DNA of 64,000 nucleotides from Pseudomonas sp. UYIF39 (GTDB taxonomy: Bacteria; Pseudomonadota; Gammaproteobacteria; Pseudomonadales; Pseudomonadaceae), in NCBI RefSeq assembly GCF_029963765.1, contig NZ_JALBYU010000010.1, positions 62,001 to 126,000 on the forward strand, given 5' to 3'. Both the position numbers and the translations under genes were made by a program. The notes below the pieces were generated by a model. It did no database searches. It saw only the letters and a program-made list of their open reading frames with translations, and had not been told where the DNA came from. How positions within the stretch are numbered: position 1 is the first letter of the stretch; each line of letters opens with the position of its first letter. Of this stretch, positions 8,739-17,082 are shown one piece after another.

Positions 8739-8993
8739 TTAGATATCCAGCTTGCGCGCCGCCTCAACCCCTGCAGCACTGAGTTTGATCGGCAAGTTCA
8801 ACGAGTGCTCACCGGCCTCGTTGCAGATCACATGACCATGCTGGATCAATCCACGATCCTGCAGCGTGGCGAGGGTGCTGGCCACGACTTTCTCCCCCCG
8901 GTAATTGTCCAGGACCTCTTTGCCCAAACCACCTGGATGGGCATGCAGCAGACGGGTCAGGACTTCTGTCTCAAGGTTTTTATCGACGTTCAT
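8739..8993 (-). CDS. Small conserved protein, winged-helix-like
   Basis: This 84-residue protein has no recognised family. The segment TEVLTRLLHAHPGGLGKEVL, then VASTLATLQDRGLI and a C-terminal LSAAGVEAARKL, reads like a compact winged-helix domain (helix, helix, recognition-like helix, wing). AGAGG stands 5 bases before the ATG, so it should be translated. It begins 32 bases after the MFS transporter stop on the same strand and is probably in its transcript. DNA binding is inferred only from pattern. Confidence 0.65.
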   Translation of the reverse strand: MNVDKNLETEVLTRLLHAHPGGLGKEVLDNYRGEKVVASTLATLQDRGLIQHGHVICNEAGEHSLNLPIKLSAAGVEAARKLDI

Positions 8994-9025
8994 GGTTACC
9001 TCTTCATGGATGTGGATAGGTCCAT

Positions 9026-10300
9026 TTAATTGGAGTCCTTACTTGAGTTGGTCCGCCCCCGATTTGGATTGGTGCCTGATGAACGACGAACGGTCCAGGC
9101 CTGCTGCAACGCTATGCTGGTAACGGCTCGGCGCCAAACCAGCCGGCCGACGCTGATCAGCCAATTCAGTACAGCAACCACCAATACCGTGAGCAGCAGC
9201 GTCGCCATCCCCTGTTCCACGATGATTTTTCCGGCCAGCAACGGAAAGCCAAACACGCCGATAAAGTAAGACAGGCTGAACAGCAGCAAGGATTGCGCGG
9301 TGGTGCCGTTCGGCGCCTCGTTGGCCGCCAGGCCGTTGATCACCGAATAGGTCAGCCCGTAACCGACCCCGAGCATCACCGCCGCCAGCACGTAGCTGAA
9401 CCCGTCGTCGACGACAAACCCGAACATCAGGATTGAGCCCATCATCAAGCCCGACAGCAGGCAGGACGCCCGGAACGGGTCGCGCTTGACCACGAAACCG
9501 GCGATCAGCATGCGGCTGCTGATCGCTGCGCTCATGAAACCGAGGAAGAACAATGAATAGTCGAGTGAACGTGCCGCCGCGTAGCTGGTTTGAAAACTCG
9601 ACAGACCGCCGAAAACGCAACCGCCAAGCCCGACCATGATGATCGGAAACACTGCTCTGGACGACAGCACTTGCGCCGCTGCACGCCAGGAAATTCGCGA
9701 CACCGCTGCCGAGTGGGCTGACGCATTTTTCAGCTGCGAATCCAACCGCCAGAACAGCAACACGCCGATCAGGCTGGCCAGCGCCGCGAGGTAAAACGCC
9801 GCGGTGATCGGATAGCCGAGGGCACTGGCAGCGCGACCTAACAAGGGACCGCTGCCGATCCCGGTCATCATGCTGCCCGACAGCAGCGCAAAGTATTTTG
9901 CGCGTTGGGCAGGCGTGACCAGACTCGCCACGATGATCGGCCCGAGGGTGTAGAACACGCGCCAACCCAGCCCCAGCAACAGCCCGAAAAACAACAGCAA
10001 ATTGCCGAAGCCTGGCGCCAAGGCGAAGCCCAGGCTGGCGGCCACCAGCAGAATGCCGAACAACGCAATCGAGCGCGCCGCCCCGAGCAGGTCGGACAAG
10101 TGCCCGGAAACAATAACGGCGACAAAGGTGCTGAGCATCGCCGCCGAAATCACACTGCCGGCATCGTGCTCGTTGCCGCCGCGGGAACCGATCAACAACG
10201 ACAGTAAAAAGGTCGAGCCATAGGACAGCGACAGCAAGTAGCTGGCCAGGCAAAACAGGCCGAACAATCTGCTTGAGACTTGGGGTGTTGCGCTAGGCAT
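9026..10300 (-). CDS. MFS transporter
   Basis: This inner-membrane protein of 424 residues has about twelve hydrophobic segments in two halves and the major-facilitator loop after helix 2 (GHLSDLLGAARSI), consistent with proton-coupled efflux or uptake. The start at 10300 is chosen over an upstream frame start at 10336 because AAGGAAC precedes it and the first helix then begins near residue 12. The C terminus is Arg/Ser rich and hydrophilic. It is the first gene of a possible two-gene unit with the 84-residue protein. The substrate cannot be inferred. Confidence 0.85.
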   Translation of the reverse strand: MPSATPQVSSRLFGLFCLASYLLSLSYGSTFLLSLLIGSRGGNEHDAGSVISAAMLSTFVAVIVSGHLSDLLGAARSIALFGILLVAASLGFALAPGFGNLLLFFGLLLGLGWRVFYTLGPIIVASLVTPAQRAKYFALLSGSMMTGIGSGPLLGRAASALGYPITAAFYLAALASLIGVLLFWRLDSQLKNASAHSAAVSRISWRAAAQVLSSRAVFPIIMVGLGGCVFGGLSSFQTSYAAARSLDYSLFFLGFMSAAISSRMLIAGFVVKRDPFRASCLLSGLMMGSILMFGFVVDDGFSYVLAAVMLGVGYGLTYSVINGLAANEAPNGTTAQSLLLFSLSYFIGVFGFPLLAGKIIVEQGMATLLLTVLVVAVLNWLISVGRLVWRRAVTSIALQQAWTVRRSSGTNPNRGRTNSSKDSN

Positions 10301-10412
10301 GACGCGGTTCCTTGGCCCGATAGAAGAGAGCTTCATCTATCTATCACGCACGGCGTCGATGTCAGGTATGTGGTTATCGATTTCAGGGTTAGCGCTGGCC
10401 GGAGTAATGCGT

Positions 10413-11066
10413 TTAGCAGACGCCTATTTCTTCCTTGAACAGCTCCATGAAGCCCTTCAGGCGCTCGTGACGAATCTGCGCCAGACGCTGGCCGGTGGTC
10501 GTCTGGAATCCGTCCGCCAGGTGCAGCAGTTTGGTCTGGAAATGGTCGAGGCAAAAACGTTTGTCATCGTATTCTCGTGCCTTCGCCTCAGGATCTTGCG
10601 GGTCGTACAACGCGCTACCCATACGTCCGGCGATGTAAAAGGTGCGCGCCACACCGAGCATGCCGAGGGAATCGAGGCGGTCGGCGTCCTGCACGATTTT
10701 CGCTTCGAGCGTGGTCGGCGCGATGTTGGCGGAAAAACTGTGCGCTTCGATGGCGTGGGCAACCGCGCTGACTTTTGCGTCTGGCCAGGCCATGTCCGTC
10801 AACAATTTCGATGCCTTCTCGGCGGCCAGCCGCGACGCCTGAGAACGCAGCGGCGAGTTCTTCTCCACCGCCACGCAATCGTGCAAAAGCACTGCCGCCA
10901 GCAGCACCTCAAGATCGCCACCTTCTTCAGCATGGAGTATTCGCGCGTTGTGCCAGACCCGCTGCAAGTGCGACAGATCGTGAGCGCCGTCCTCTGAGGG
11001 TTCCAGCGCGTGGGGCAGCAGTTGCGCAGCGAGGAGTTGCAGTGGTGCGAAAGCATTAGTGTTCAT
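10413..11066 (-). CDS. HD-domain phosphohydrolase (YedJ-like)
   Basis: The 217-residue HD-superfamily metal-dependent phosphohydrolase shows the ligand series H-HD-D: HDLSHLQRVWHNA near residue 30, LLHDCVAVEK for the HD pair, HAIEAHSF, and a late Asp in VQDADRLDSLG. This pattern and length fit the YedJ-type subgroup, hydrolases of unknown natural substrate, possibly nucleotides. The start at 11066 is preferred for its AGGA; starts at 11072 and 11120 are possible. It is divergent from the GNAT gene across 143 bases. Confidence 0.85.
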   Translation of the reverse strand: MNTNAFAPLQLLAAQLLPHALEPSEDGAHDLSHLQRVWHNARILHAEEGGDLEVLLAAVLLHDCVAVEKNSPLRSQASRLAAEKASKLLTDMAWPDAKVSAVAHAIEAHSFSANIAPTTLEAKIVQDADRLDSLGMLGVARTFYIAGRMGSALYDPQDPEAKAREYDDKRFCLDHFQTKLLHLADGFQTTTGQRLAQIRHERLKGFMELFKEEIGVC

Positions 11067-11209
11067 AAACATCCTGTTAAGTGAAAACGTCTTTTGCAGT
11101 GACATAGCCCTGGTACACATGCTCCATGGATCAGCTTTGAATTTCCAGTGTGACGAGCGCCGCTCGCCGACTTAGTATGGCGTTTTCCATTTTTGACGAA
11201 GGCACGTCC

Positions 11210-11689
11210 ATGACGATCGAGATCCGCCCGGCGACCCCGAGCGATGCACCGCAAATCCTCGGGTTCATCACTGAACTGGCCGACTACGAACGTGCCCGTC
11301 ACGAAGTCATCGCCAGCGTCGCCGACATCGAGCGCAGCCTGTTCAGCGAAGGCGCCACCGCTCACGGGCTGATCTGCTTGCGGGATGGCTCGCCAATCGG
11401 CTTTGCGGTGTTCTTCTTCAGTTACTCCACGTGGCTCGGCAGCAACTGTCTGTACCTCGAAGACCTCTACATCACCCCCGAACAACGCGGTGGCGGCGCG
11501 GGTAAAACCTTGCTGCGTCACCTGGCGAAAATCGCCTGCGCCAATGATTGCGGTCGATTTGAGTGGAGCGTGCTGGACTGGAACAAACCGGCGATCGAGT
11601 TCTACAACTCGTTGGGCGCGCAGCCGCAGGAAGAGTGGGTTCGGTATCGGATGGATGGGGCGGTATTGCGGGAGTTTGCCGAGGGCTAG
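11210..11689 (+). CDS. GNAT acetyltransferase, diamine/thialysine acetyltransferase type
   Basis: The 159-residue single-domain GNAT enzyme has LYLEDLYITPEQRGGGAGKT, containing the acetyl-CoA pyrophosphate loop R/Q-x-x-G-x-G, then FEWSVLDWNKPAIEFYNSLG with the catalytic-region Tyr. These segments closely match the SSAT/SAT2 group, which acetylate diamines, polyamines or thialysine. The ATG at 11210 follows GAAGG; the upstream in-frame ATG at 11150 has no ribosome-binding site. It is followed by a long REP-type hairpin ending in a T-run. The natural amine substrate is unknown. Confidence 0.85.
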   Translation: MTIEIRPATPSDAPQILGFITELADYERARHEVIASVADIERSLFSEGATAHGLICLRDGSPIGFAVFFFSYSTWLGSNCLYLEDLYITPEQRGGGAGKTLLRHLAKIACANDCGRFEWSVLDWNKPAIEFYNSLGAQPQEEWVRYRMDGAVLREFAEG

Positions 11690-11708
11690 ATCCCAACCGG
11701 CGTCTATT

Positions 11709-11772
11709 AAAGATCGCAGCCTTCGGCAGCTCCTACACCTATCCGTAGGAGCTGCCGAAGGCTGCGATCTTT
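11709..11772. terminator. REP-type long hairpin with T-run, likely terminator
   Basis: A 28-base arm starting AAAGATCGCAGCCTTCGGCA (11709-11736) is inverted perfectly at 11745-11772 with an 8-base loop, and T's continue to 11776. The arm is a second Pseudomonas REP class (GTAGGAGCTGCCGAAGGCTGCGATC). It follows the GNAT stop by 20 bases, so it probably ends that transcript. Confidence 0.8.
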
Positions 11773-11783
11773 TTTTGACTTCG

Positions 11784-11798
11784 TCCCAACATATGGGA
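11784..11798. promoter_or_regulatory. Candidate operator of the dgo operon
   Basis: TCCCA-ACATA-TGGGA is a 15-base inverted repeat about 84 bases before dgoK, followed by the AT-rich stretch GATATTTATATATTGAG. IclR-family sites are often palindromes of about 15 bases, and an IclR regulator gene ends this cluster. Inference only. Confidence 0.3.
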
Positions 11799-11881
11799 GT
11801 GATATTTATATATTGAGATTTTTATGCGTCCGGGTTTATAGTCCAGCTCACTCACTGCCAATAAACAAAACAGGTGAAGCG

Positions 11882-12874
11882 ATGCTGGCGCAATTGATCG
11901 CGCTCGATTGGGGGACAACCTCATTACGTGCTTACAAACTCGCCGCGGGTGACCAGGTGCTCGAACAGCGTTCGCTGTCGTCGGGGATCATGCAGCTGCC
12001 CAGGACGCCGCGAATGATCGCGGGTCAGGAATGTACCGACGGTTTTGAACTGGCCTTCGATGAGGCTTGCGGTGACTGGCTCGACGCGCAGCCCGATTTG
12101 CCGGTGATTGCATGCGGCATGGTCGGCAGCGCACAAGGCTGGCTCGAAGCGGCTTACCGCGATACGCCGGCAAACGTCGCCAATCTCGGAATCTCCCTAC
12201 AAACGGTGCGCAGTCTTCGCGGTGTCGATGTGCACATTGTGCCGGGCGTGATTCAGCGTTCGCGCCTGCCGAATGTGATGCGTGGCGAAGAAACCCAGGT
12301 GCTTGGCGTTCTACAAAACTTGCCGGGCGAGGCGGGCAACGATCTGTTGATCGGCTTGCCGGGCAGTCATTCGAAGTGGGTGGAAGTGGCCGACGGCTGC
12401 ATCGTGCATTTCGATACCTTCATGACCGGCGAAGTCTTCGCGGTGCTCAGCGAACACAGCATTCTCGGGCGCACTCAGCAAAAGGGCGCGTCCTTCGATG
12501 GCCAAGCCTTTGATCGTGGTGTGCAGGTGGCCCTGTCGACGGATGGCGAGATCGGTCCGTTGTCGACATTGTTCAGTGCCCGCAGCCTCGGGTTGACTGG
12601 CGAACTTAGCGCCACTGCCCAACCGGATTACTTGTCCGGCTTGTTGATCGGCCATGAGCTGTCGGCGCTGGCCAGCGTCCAGCGACGCCGACGCAACAGC
12701 GTTCATCTGCCTTCGATCATTCTCATCGGTAACTCTCAACTCTGTGCCCGCTACAGCCGAGCCCTCGACGCCTGTGGTTTTGCCCGGGTGACCCTGGCCG
12801 AACAAGCCACCGAACGCGGCTTGTGGCAGTTGGCGGTTGCCGCCGGACTGATCACACCCAACCCATCCCGTTAA
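11882..12874 (+). CDS. dgoK: 2-dehydro-3-deoxygalactonokinase DgoK
   Basis: DgoK phosphorylates 2-keto-3-deoxygalactonate to the 6-phosphate in D-galactonate breakdown (De Ley-Doudoroff route). It has 330 residues (E. coli DgoK about 292). The start LIALDWGTTSLRAY is the phosphate-1 loop of the ASKHA sugar-kinase fold, and LLIGLPGSHSKWVEV with FDTFMTGE is typical of DgoK. AGGTGAAG lies just before the ATG at 11882. dgoA begins 19 bases downstream, so the two should be co-transcribed with dgoD. Confidence 0.94.
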   Translation: MLAQLIALDWGTTSLRAYKLAAGDQVLEQRSLSSGIMQLPRTPRMIAGQECTDGFELAFDEACGDWLDAQPDLPVIACGMVGSAQGWLEAAYRDTPANVANLGISLQTVRSLRGVDVHIVPGVIQRSRLPNVMRGEETQVLGVLQNLPGEAGNDLLIGLPGSHSKWVEVADGCIVHFDTFMTGEVFAVLSEHSILGRTQQKGASFDGQAFDRGVQVALSTDGEIGPLSTLFSARSLGLTGELSATAQPDYLSGLLIGHELSALASVQRRRRNSVHLPSIILIGNSQLCARYSRALDACGFARVTLAEQATERGLWQLAVAAGLITPNPSR

Positions 12875-12893
12875 ACCTGACTGGAGGTCTGAC

Positions 12894-13514
12894 ATGCTCA
12901 AGCAAGCATTGGCGCAAAACGGTCTGATTGCGATTTTGCGTGGCCTGCGCCCGCAAGAAGCGGCAGCCATCGGCGAAGTGCTTTACGCCGCCGGATTTCG
13001 CGTCATCGAAGTGCCGCTTAATTCCCCTGAACCGTACGAAAGTATCCGCATCCTGCGCAGTACCTTGCCCGCCGATTGCCTGATCGGCGCGGGCACCGTG
13101 TTGACGCCGGAACAGGTTGAGCAAGTGAAAGCGGCAGGCGGTCAGGTGATCGTCATGCCGCACAGCGATGCCAAGGTGTTGCGCGCAGCGAAAGCGGCGG
13201 GGTTGTTCCTGTCGCCAGGTGTGGCGACGCCGACTGAGGCCTTCGCAGCATTGGCCGAAGGGGCGGACGTGCTGAAGATGTTCCCGGCCGAGCAGATGGG
13301 CCCGGCAGTCGTCAAAGCCTGGCTCGCGGTGCTGCCTGCGGGAACGATTCTGGCGCCGGTCGGCGGGATCACGCCGGACAACATGCAGGTGTTTGTCGAC
13401 GCGGGCGTCAAAGGCTTCGGCCTCGGTTCCGGCTTGTTCAAACCGGGCATGACGCCAGAGGAAGTGGCGGTAAACGCCAAGGCATATGTCGCTGCATGGA
13501 ACGCTCTGCGTTAA
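12894..13514 (+). CDS. dgoA: 2-dehydro-3-deoxy-6-phosphogalactonate aldolase DgoA
   Basis: This class I aldolase splits 2-keto-3-deoxy-6-phosphogalactonate into pyruvate and glyceraldehyde 3-phosphate. At 206 residues it matches E. coli DgoA (205). Visible are [10 protein letters not shown] with the general acid/base Glu39, GAGTVLT, and the Schiff-base Lys128 in DVLKMFPAE, then GGITPDNM for phosphate binding. CTGGAGGT precedes the ATG. Substrate choice (galacto rather than gluco form) rests on the neighbours dgoK and dgoD. Confidence 0.94.
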   Translation: MLKQALAQNGLIAILRGLRPQEAAAIGEVLYAAGFRVIEVPLNSPEPYESIRILRSTLPADCLIGAGTVLTPEQVEQVKAAGGQVIVMPHSDAKVLRAAKAAGLFLSPGVATPTEAFAALAEGADVLKMFPAEQMGPAVVKAWLAVLPAGTILAPVGGITPDNMQVFVDAGVKGFGLGSGLFKPGMTPEEVAVNAKAYVAAWNALR

Positions 13515-13560
13515 GACTTTTTGGCGCCGAGCGCGCTACATCTATAAGAGAGACAAAAAG

Positions 13561-14709
13561 ATGAAAATCACCAAACTGACCACCTTCATCGTTCCGCCGC
13601 GCTGGTGCTTCCTCAAAGTCGAAACCGACGAGGGCGTGACCGGCTGGGGCGAACCCGTGGTCGAAGGCCGCGCTCACACCGTCGCTGCCGCTGTTGAAGA
13701 ATTGTCCGACTACCTGATCGGCAAAGACCCACGCAACATCGAAGACATCTGGACCGTGCTCTACCGCGGCGGCTTCTACCGGGGCGGCGCAATCCACATG
13801 AGCGCGCTGGCCGGTATCGACCAGGCGTTGTGGGACATCAAGGGCAAGGCCTTGGGTGTGTCGGTCAGCGATCTGCTGGGCGGTCAGGTGCGGGACAAGA
13901 TTCGCGTCTATTCGTGGATCGGCGGCGACCGGCCGGCGGACACCGCTCGCGCTGCGAAAGAGGCCGTCGAACGTGGTTTCACTGCGGTGAAAATGAACGG
14001 CACCGAAGAGCTGCAATTCCTCGATTCCTTCGAAAAAGTCGACCTGGCCCTGGCCAACGTCGCCGCCGTGCGCGATGCGGTGGGCCCGAACGTCGGCATC
14101 GGCGTGGACTTCCATGGCCGGGTGCACAAGCCCATGGCTAAGGTGCTGATGAAGGAACTCGACCCGTACAAACTGATGTTCATCGAAGAGCCGGTGCTTA
14201 GCGAAAACTACGAAGCGCTGAAAGAATTGGCGCCGCTGACCAGCACGCCGATCGCTCTTGGCGAGCGGCTGTTCTCTCGCTGGGATTTCAAACGTGTGCT
14301 CAGCGAAGGTTACGTCGACATCATCCAGCCGGACGCGTCACACGCCGGCGGTATCACCGAAACCCGCAAGATCGCCAACATGGCCGAAGCCTACGACGTG
14401 GCGCTGGCGCTGCATTGCCCGCTTGGCCCGATTGCACTGGCGGCGTGTTTGCAGCTGGATGCGGTTTGCTACAACGCGTTCATCCAGGAACAGAGCCTGG
14501 GTATTCATTACAACGAGAGCAACGACCTGCTGGATTACGTGAAAGATCCACGTGTGTTCGACTACGACAAAGGCTTCGTGAAAATCCCGAATGGTCCGGG
14601 CCTGGGGATCGAGATCAACGAGGAATATGTGATCGAACGTGCGGCCGTCGGCCACCGCTGGCGTAACCCGATCTGGCGCCATGCCGATGGCAGCTTTGCT
14701 GAGTGGTGA
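13561..14709 (+). CDS. dgoD: D-galactonate dehydratase DgoD
   Basis: This enolase-superfamily enzyme dehydrates D-galactonate to 2-keto-3-deoxygalactonate, using Mg2+. With the start at 13561 it has 382 residues, the same as E. coli DgoD. The known catalytic positions fall at the same numbers: Asp183, Glu209 and Glu235 as metal ligands, His185 and His285 as acid/base residues. AGAGAGAC lies upstream of the ATG. It is the third gene of dgoKAD; a REPIN separates it from the transporter gene. Confidence 0.96.
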   Translation: MKITKLTTFIVPPRWCFLKVETDEGVTGWGEPVVEGRAHTVAAAVEELSDYLIGKDPRNIEDIWTVLYRGGFYRGGAIHMSALAGIDQALWDIKGKALGVSVSDLLGGQVRDKIRVYSWIGGDRPADTARAAKEAVERGFTAVKMNGTEELQFLDSFEKVDLALANVAAVRDAVGPNVGIGVDFHGRVHKPMAKVLMKELDPYKLMFIEEPVLSENYEALKELAPLTSTPIALGERLFSRWDFKRVLSEGYVDIIQPDASHAGGITETRKIANMAEAYDVALALHCPLGPIALAACLQLDAVCYNAFIQEQSLGIHYNESNDLLDYVKDPRVFDYDKGFVKIPNGPGLGIEINEEYVIERAAVGHRWRNPIWRHADGSFAEW

Positions 14710-14734
14710 GTTCTCCCTGACCCACCGCAAATCC

Positions 14735-14826
14735 CTGTGGGAGCCAACCTGCTGGCGATTTGGTCGGCACCCCCAGCATTCTTGGTGACTGACACACCGC
14801 TATCGCCAGCAGGCTGGCTCCCACAG
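14735..14826. repeat. REPIN of a variant REP class
   Basis: CTGTGGGAGCCAACCTGCTG (continuing GCGAT) at the left is inverted at 14802-14826 as ATCGCCAGCAGGCTGGCTCC followed by CACAG. The core differs from the main REP class in this window (CCAACCTGCTGG in place of CGAGCTTGCTCG), so it is a separate subfamily. It sits between dgoD and the transporter gene. Confidence 0.85.
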
Positions 14827-14907
14827 TTTGATCTCCATGGATAGGGAGATTTGCGGCAAACCCCGATTTCACATCGACCTCAATAAACATAAGAAGAGGC
14901 ATTCCCC

Positions 14908-16218
14908 ATGCAACCGCAAACCCTCACCGGGCAGGCGTCGTTGGTGACGCCCAGTCGCAAGCGTTTTTTCATCATGGTGCTGCTGTTTATCACCGTGGTG
15001 ATCAACTACCTGGACCGCAGCAACCTGTCTATCGCCGCCCCGGCGCTGACCAGCGAACTGGGCATCGATCCGATTCACGTCGGGCTGATTTTCTCGGCAT
15101 TCGGCTGGACCTACGCCGCCATGCAAATCCCCGGCGGCTGGCTGGTGGATCGGGTTCCACCGCGGATTCTTTACAGCGTCGCGCTGCTGCTATGGTCGAT
15201 CGCCACGGTCATGCTCGGCTTCGCCGCCAGCTTCATCGCACTGTTTGTGTTGCGCATGGCAGTCGGTGCACTGGAAGCGCCGGCGTACCCAATCAACAGC
15301 CGTGTGGTCACCACCTGGTTCCCCGAGCGCGAACGCGCCACGGCCATTGGTTTCTATACCTCAGGGCAATTCGTCGGCCTGGCGTTCCTGACGCCGGTAA
15401 TGGCCTGGCTGCAGCATCAATATGGCTGGCACATGGTGTTTGTCAGCACCGGTGCGGTGGGCATTCTCTGGGCGGTCATCTGGTACGCGGTGTATCGCGA
15501 GCCACGGGATTTCAAAGGCACCAATGACGCCGAAATCGAGCTGATCCGCGAGGGCGGCGGGCTGGTGGATATCCAGGCTGAACAAGCCAAAGTCAAAGCC
15601 AAATTCAGCTGGACCGACCTCGGCATCGTGCTGACCAAGCGCAAGTTGTGGGGCATTTATCTCGGCCAGTTCTGCCTCAACTCGACGTTGTGGTTTTTTC
15701 TGACGTGGTTCCCGACCTACCTGGTGAAATATCGCGGCATGGACTTCATCAAGTCCGGCCTGTTGGCGTCGCTGCCGTTTCTCGCCGCCTTCGTCGGTGT
15801 GCTCTGTTCGGGGTTCTTTTCCGACTGGCTGATCCGCCGCGGCTACACCGTGGGTTTCGCCCGCAAGTTGCCGATCATTGGCGGCCTGCTGATTTCCACT
15901 TCGATCATCGGCGCCAACTTCGTCGAGTCGACACCGCTGGTGATTGCCTTCCTCGCGTTGGCGTTCTTCGGTAACGGGCTGGCGTCGATCACCTGGTCGC
16001 TGGTTTCAACGTTGGCCCCGGCGCGATTGCTCGGGTTGACCGGTGGGGTGTTCAACTTCATCGGCAACCTGTCGGCGATTACCACGCCGATCGTCATCGG
16101 TTTCCTCGCCACTGGTGATTCGTTCGCTCCCGCGATCACCTATATCTCGGTTCTGGCGTTGATTGGCGCGCTTTCCTACATCTTGCTGGTCGGCAAAGTC
16201 GAGCGTATCAAGTTGTAG
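14908..16218 (+). CDS. dgoT: MFS transporter, D-galactonate type (DgoT-like)
   Basis: The protein has 436 residues and about twelve hydrophobic segments in the anion:cation symporter branch of the MFS (E. coli DgoT, 430). VVINYLDRSNLSIAAPAL in helix 1 is the hallmark of this branch, and GWLVDRVPPRIL is the conserved helix 2-3 loop. It should import D-galactonate with protons across the inner membrane. AAGAAGAGG precedes the ATG. It follows dgoKAD and precedes the IclR regulator. The family is certain; galactonate as substrate follows from context. Confidence 0.88.
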   Translation: MQPQTLTGQASLVTPSRKRFFIMVLLFITVVINYLDRSNLSIAAPALTSELGIDPIHVGLIFSAFGWTYAAMQIPGGWLVDRVPPRILYSVALLLWSIATVMLGFAASFIALFVLRMAVGALEAPAYPINSRVVTTWFPERERATAIGFYTSGQFVGLAFLTPVMAWLQHQYGWHMVFVSTGAVGILWAVIWYAVYREPRDFKGTNDAEIELIREGGGLVDIQAEQAKVKAKFSWTDLGIVLTKRKLWGIYLGQFCLNSTLWFFLTWFPTYLVKYRGMDFIKSGLLASLPFLAAFVGVLCSGFFSDWLIRRGYTVGFARKLPIIGGLLISTSIIGANFVESTPLVIAFLALAFFGNGLASITWSLVSTLAPARLLGLTGGVFNFIGNLSAITTPIVIGFLATGDSFAPAITYISVLALIGALSYILLVGKVERIKL

Positions 16219-16278
16219 TGGCGGCATTCGGGCGACCATAATGCCGCCCGTTCACTCGCTCAACGGTAAAGGCTGGAT

Positions 16279-17082
16279 ATGCAGGAAGACGCCCCAAAAA
16301 TCGCCAAGGACGCCGCACCGACCGGCACCCAGACACTGCTTCGTGGACTGGGTGTGGTTCAGGCCGTGGCAAGTGGCGCCCGTGATCTCAAGGAGATCGC
16401 CCGGTTGATCGGCACGACGCGCAGCACCACTCATCGTCTGGCCAGTTGCCTGGTGGACGAGCGTTACCTGCGCGTGGTGCCGCAAGTCGGTTATCTGTTG
16501 GGGCCGAAGCTGATCGAGCTGGGTTTCCAGGCGCGGGAAGAATTGCCGCTGGTCACATTGGCCGGGCCGTATCTGGATGAGTTGTCGGCATTGACCGGCG
16601 ACACCATTCACCTGGCGATTCGTGAAGGTGACGAAGTGCTGTACCTGCACAAAAATCCGGGGCGCAATGGCCCGGAAATGCGTTCGCGGGTCGGCCATCG
16701 CATGCCGTTGGCGCGCACCGGGATCGGCAAGGCGTTGATGCTCGATGACACGCAGGAAGAATGGCAGCGGCTGTACGAAGTCAGCTTGCCGGCGGGTGGG
16801 AAAAATCAGTTCTGGCCGCAGCACCCGGAGCAGTCCTGGGAGCAGTTTCAGCAGCGCATGGTCGAGTATGTGGCGGGCGGTTATGCGTTCGATCTGGAAG
16901 ATAACGAACCGTCGATCCGCTGTGTGGCGGCGCCGATCCGTGATGCCAGCAAGCGCATCGTTGCCGGCATCAGCATCGCCAGCACCGTGCCGTATATGCC
17001 GCTGGAGAAAATGGCCGAGCTGATTCCCCTGATCAAAGGGGTCACAGCCCGGCTGTCGGCGGAGCTTGGCGCTAAGGTTTAG
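16279..17082 (+). CDS. IclR-family transcriptional regulator, probably of the dgo genes
   Basis: The 267-residue protein has an N-terminal winged helix at about 22-85 (VVQAVASGARDLKEIARLIG, TRSTTHRLASCL) and a C-terminal IclR effector domain at about 100-262 (GDTIHLAIREGDEVLYL, RVGHRMPLARTGIGKALM, SIRCVAAPIRD). It sits 60 bases after the transporter gene on the same strand and ends the cluster, so it most likely controls dgoKAD and dgoT in response to galactonate or a keto-deoxy intermediate. E. coli uses a GntR protein (DgoR) for this, so the family differs. Its last four bases overlap the convergent alcohol dehydrogenase gene. Confidence 0.9.
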   Translation: MQEDAPKIAKDAAPTGTQTLLRGLGVVQAVASGARDLKEIARLIGTTRSTTHRLASCLVDERYLRVVPQVGYLLGPKLIELGFQAREELPLVTLAGPYLDELSALTGDTIHLAIREGDEVLYLHKNPGRNGPEMRSRVGHRMPLARTGIGKALMLDDTQEEWQRLYEVSLPAGGKNQFWPQHPEQSWEQFQQRMVEYVAGGYAFDLEDNEPSIRCVAAPIRDASKRIVAGISIASTVPYMPLEKMAELIPLIKGVTARLSAELGAKV

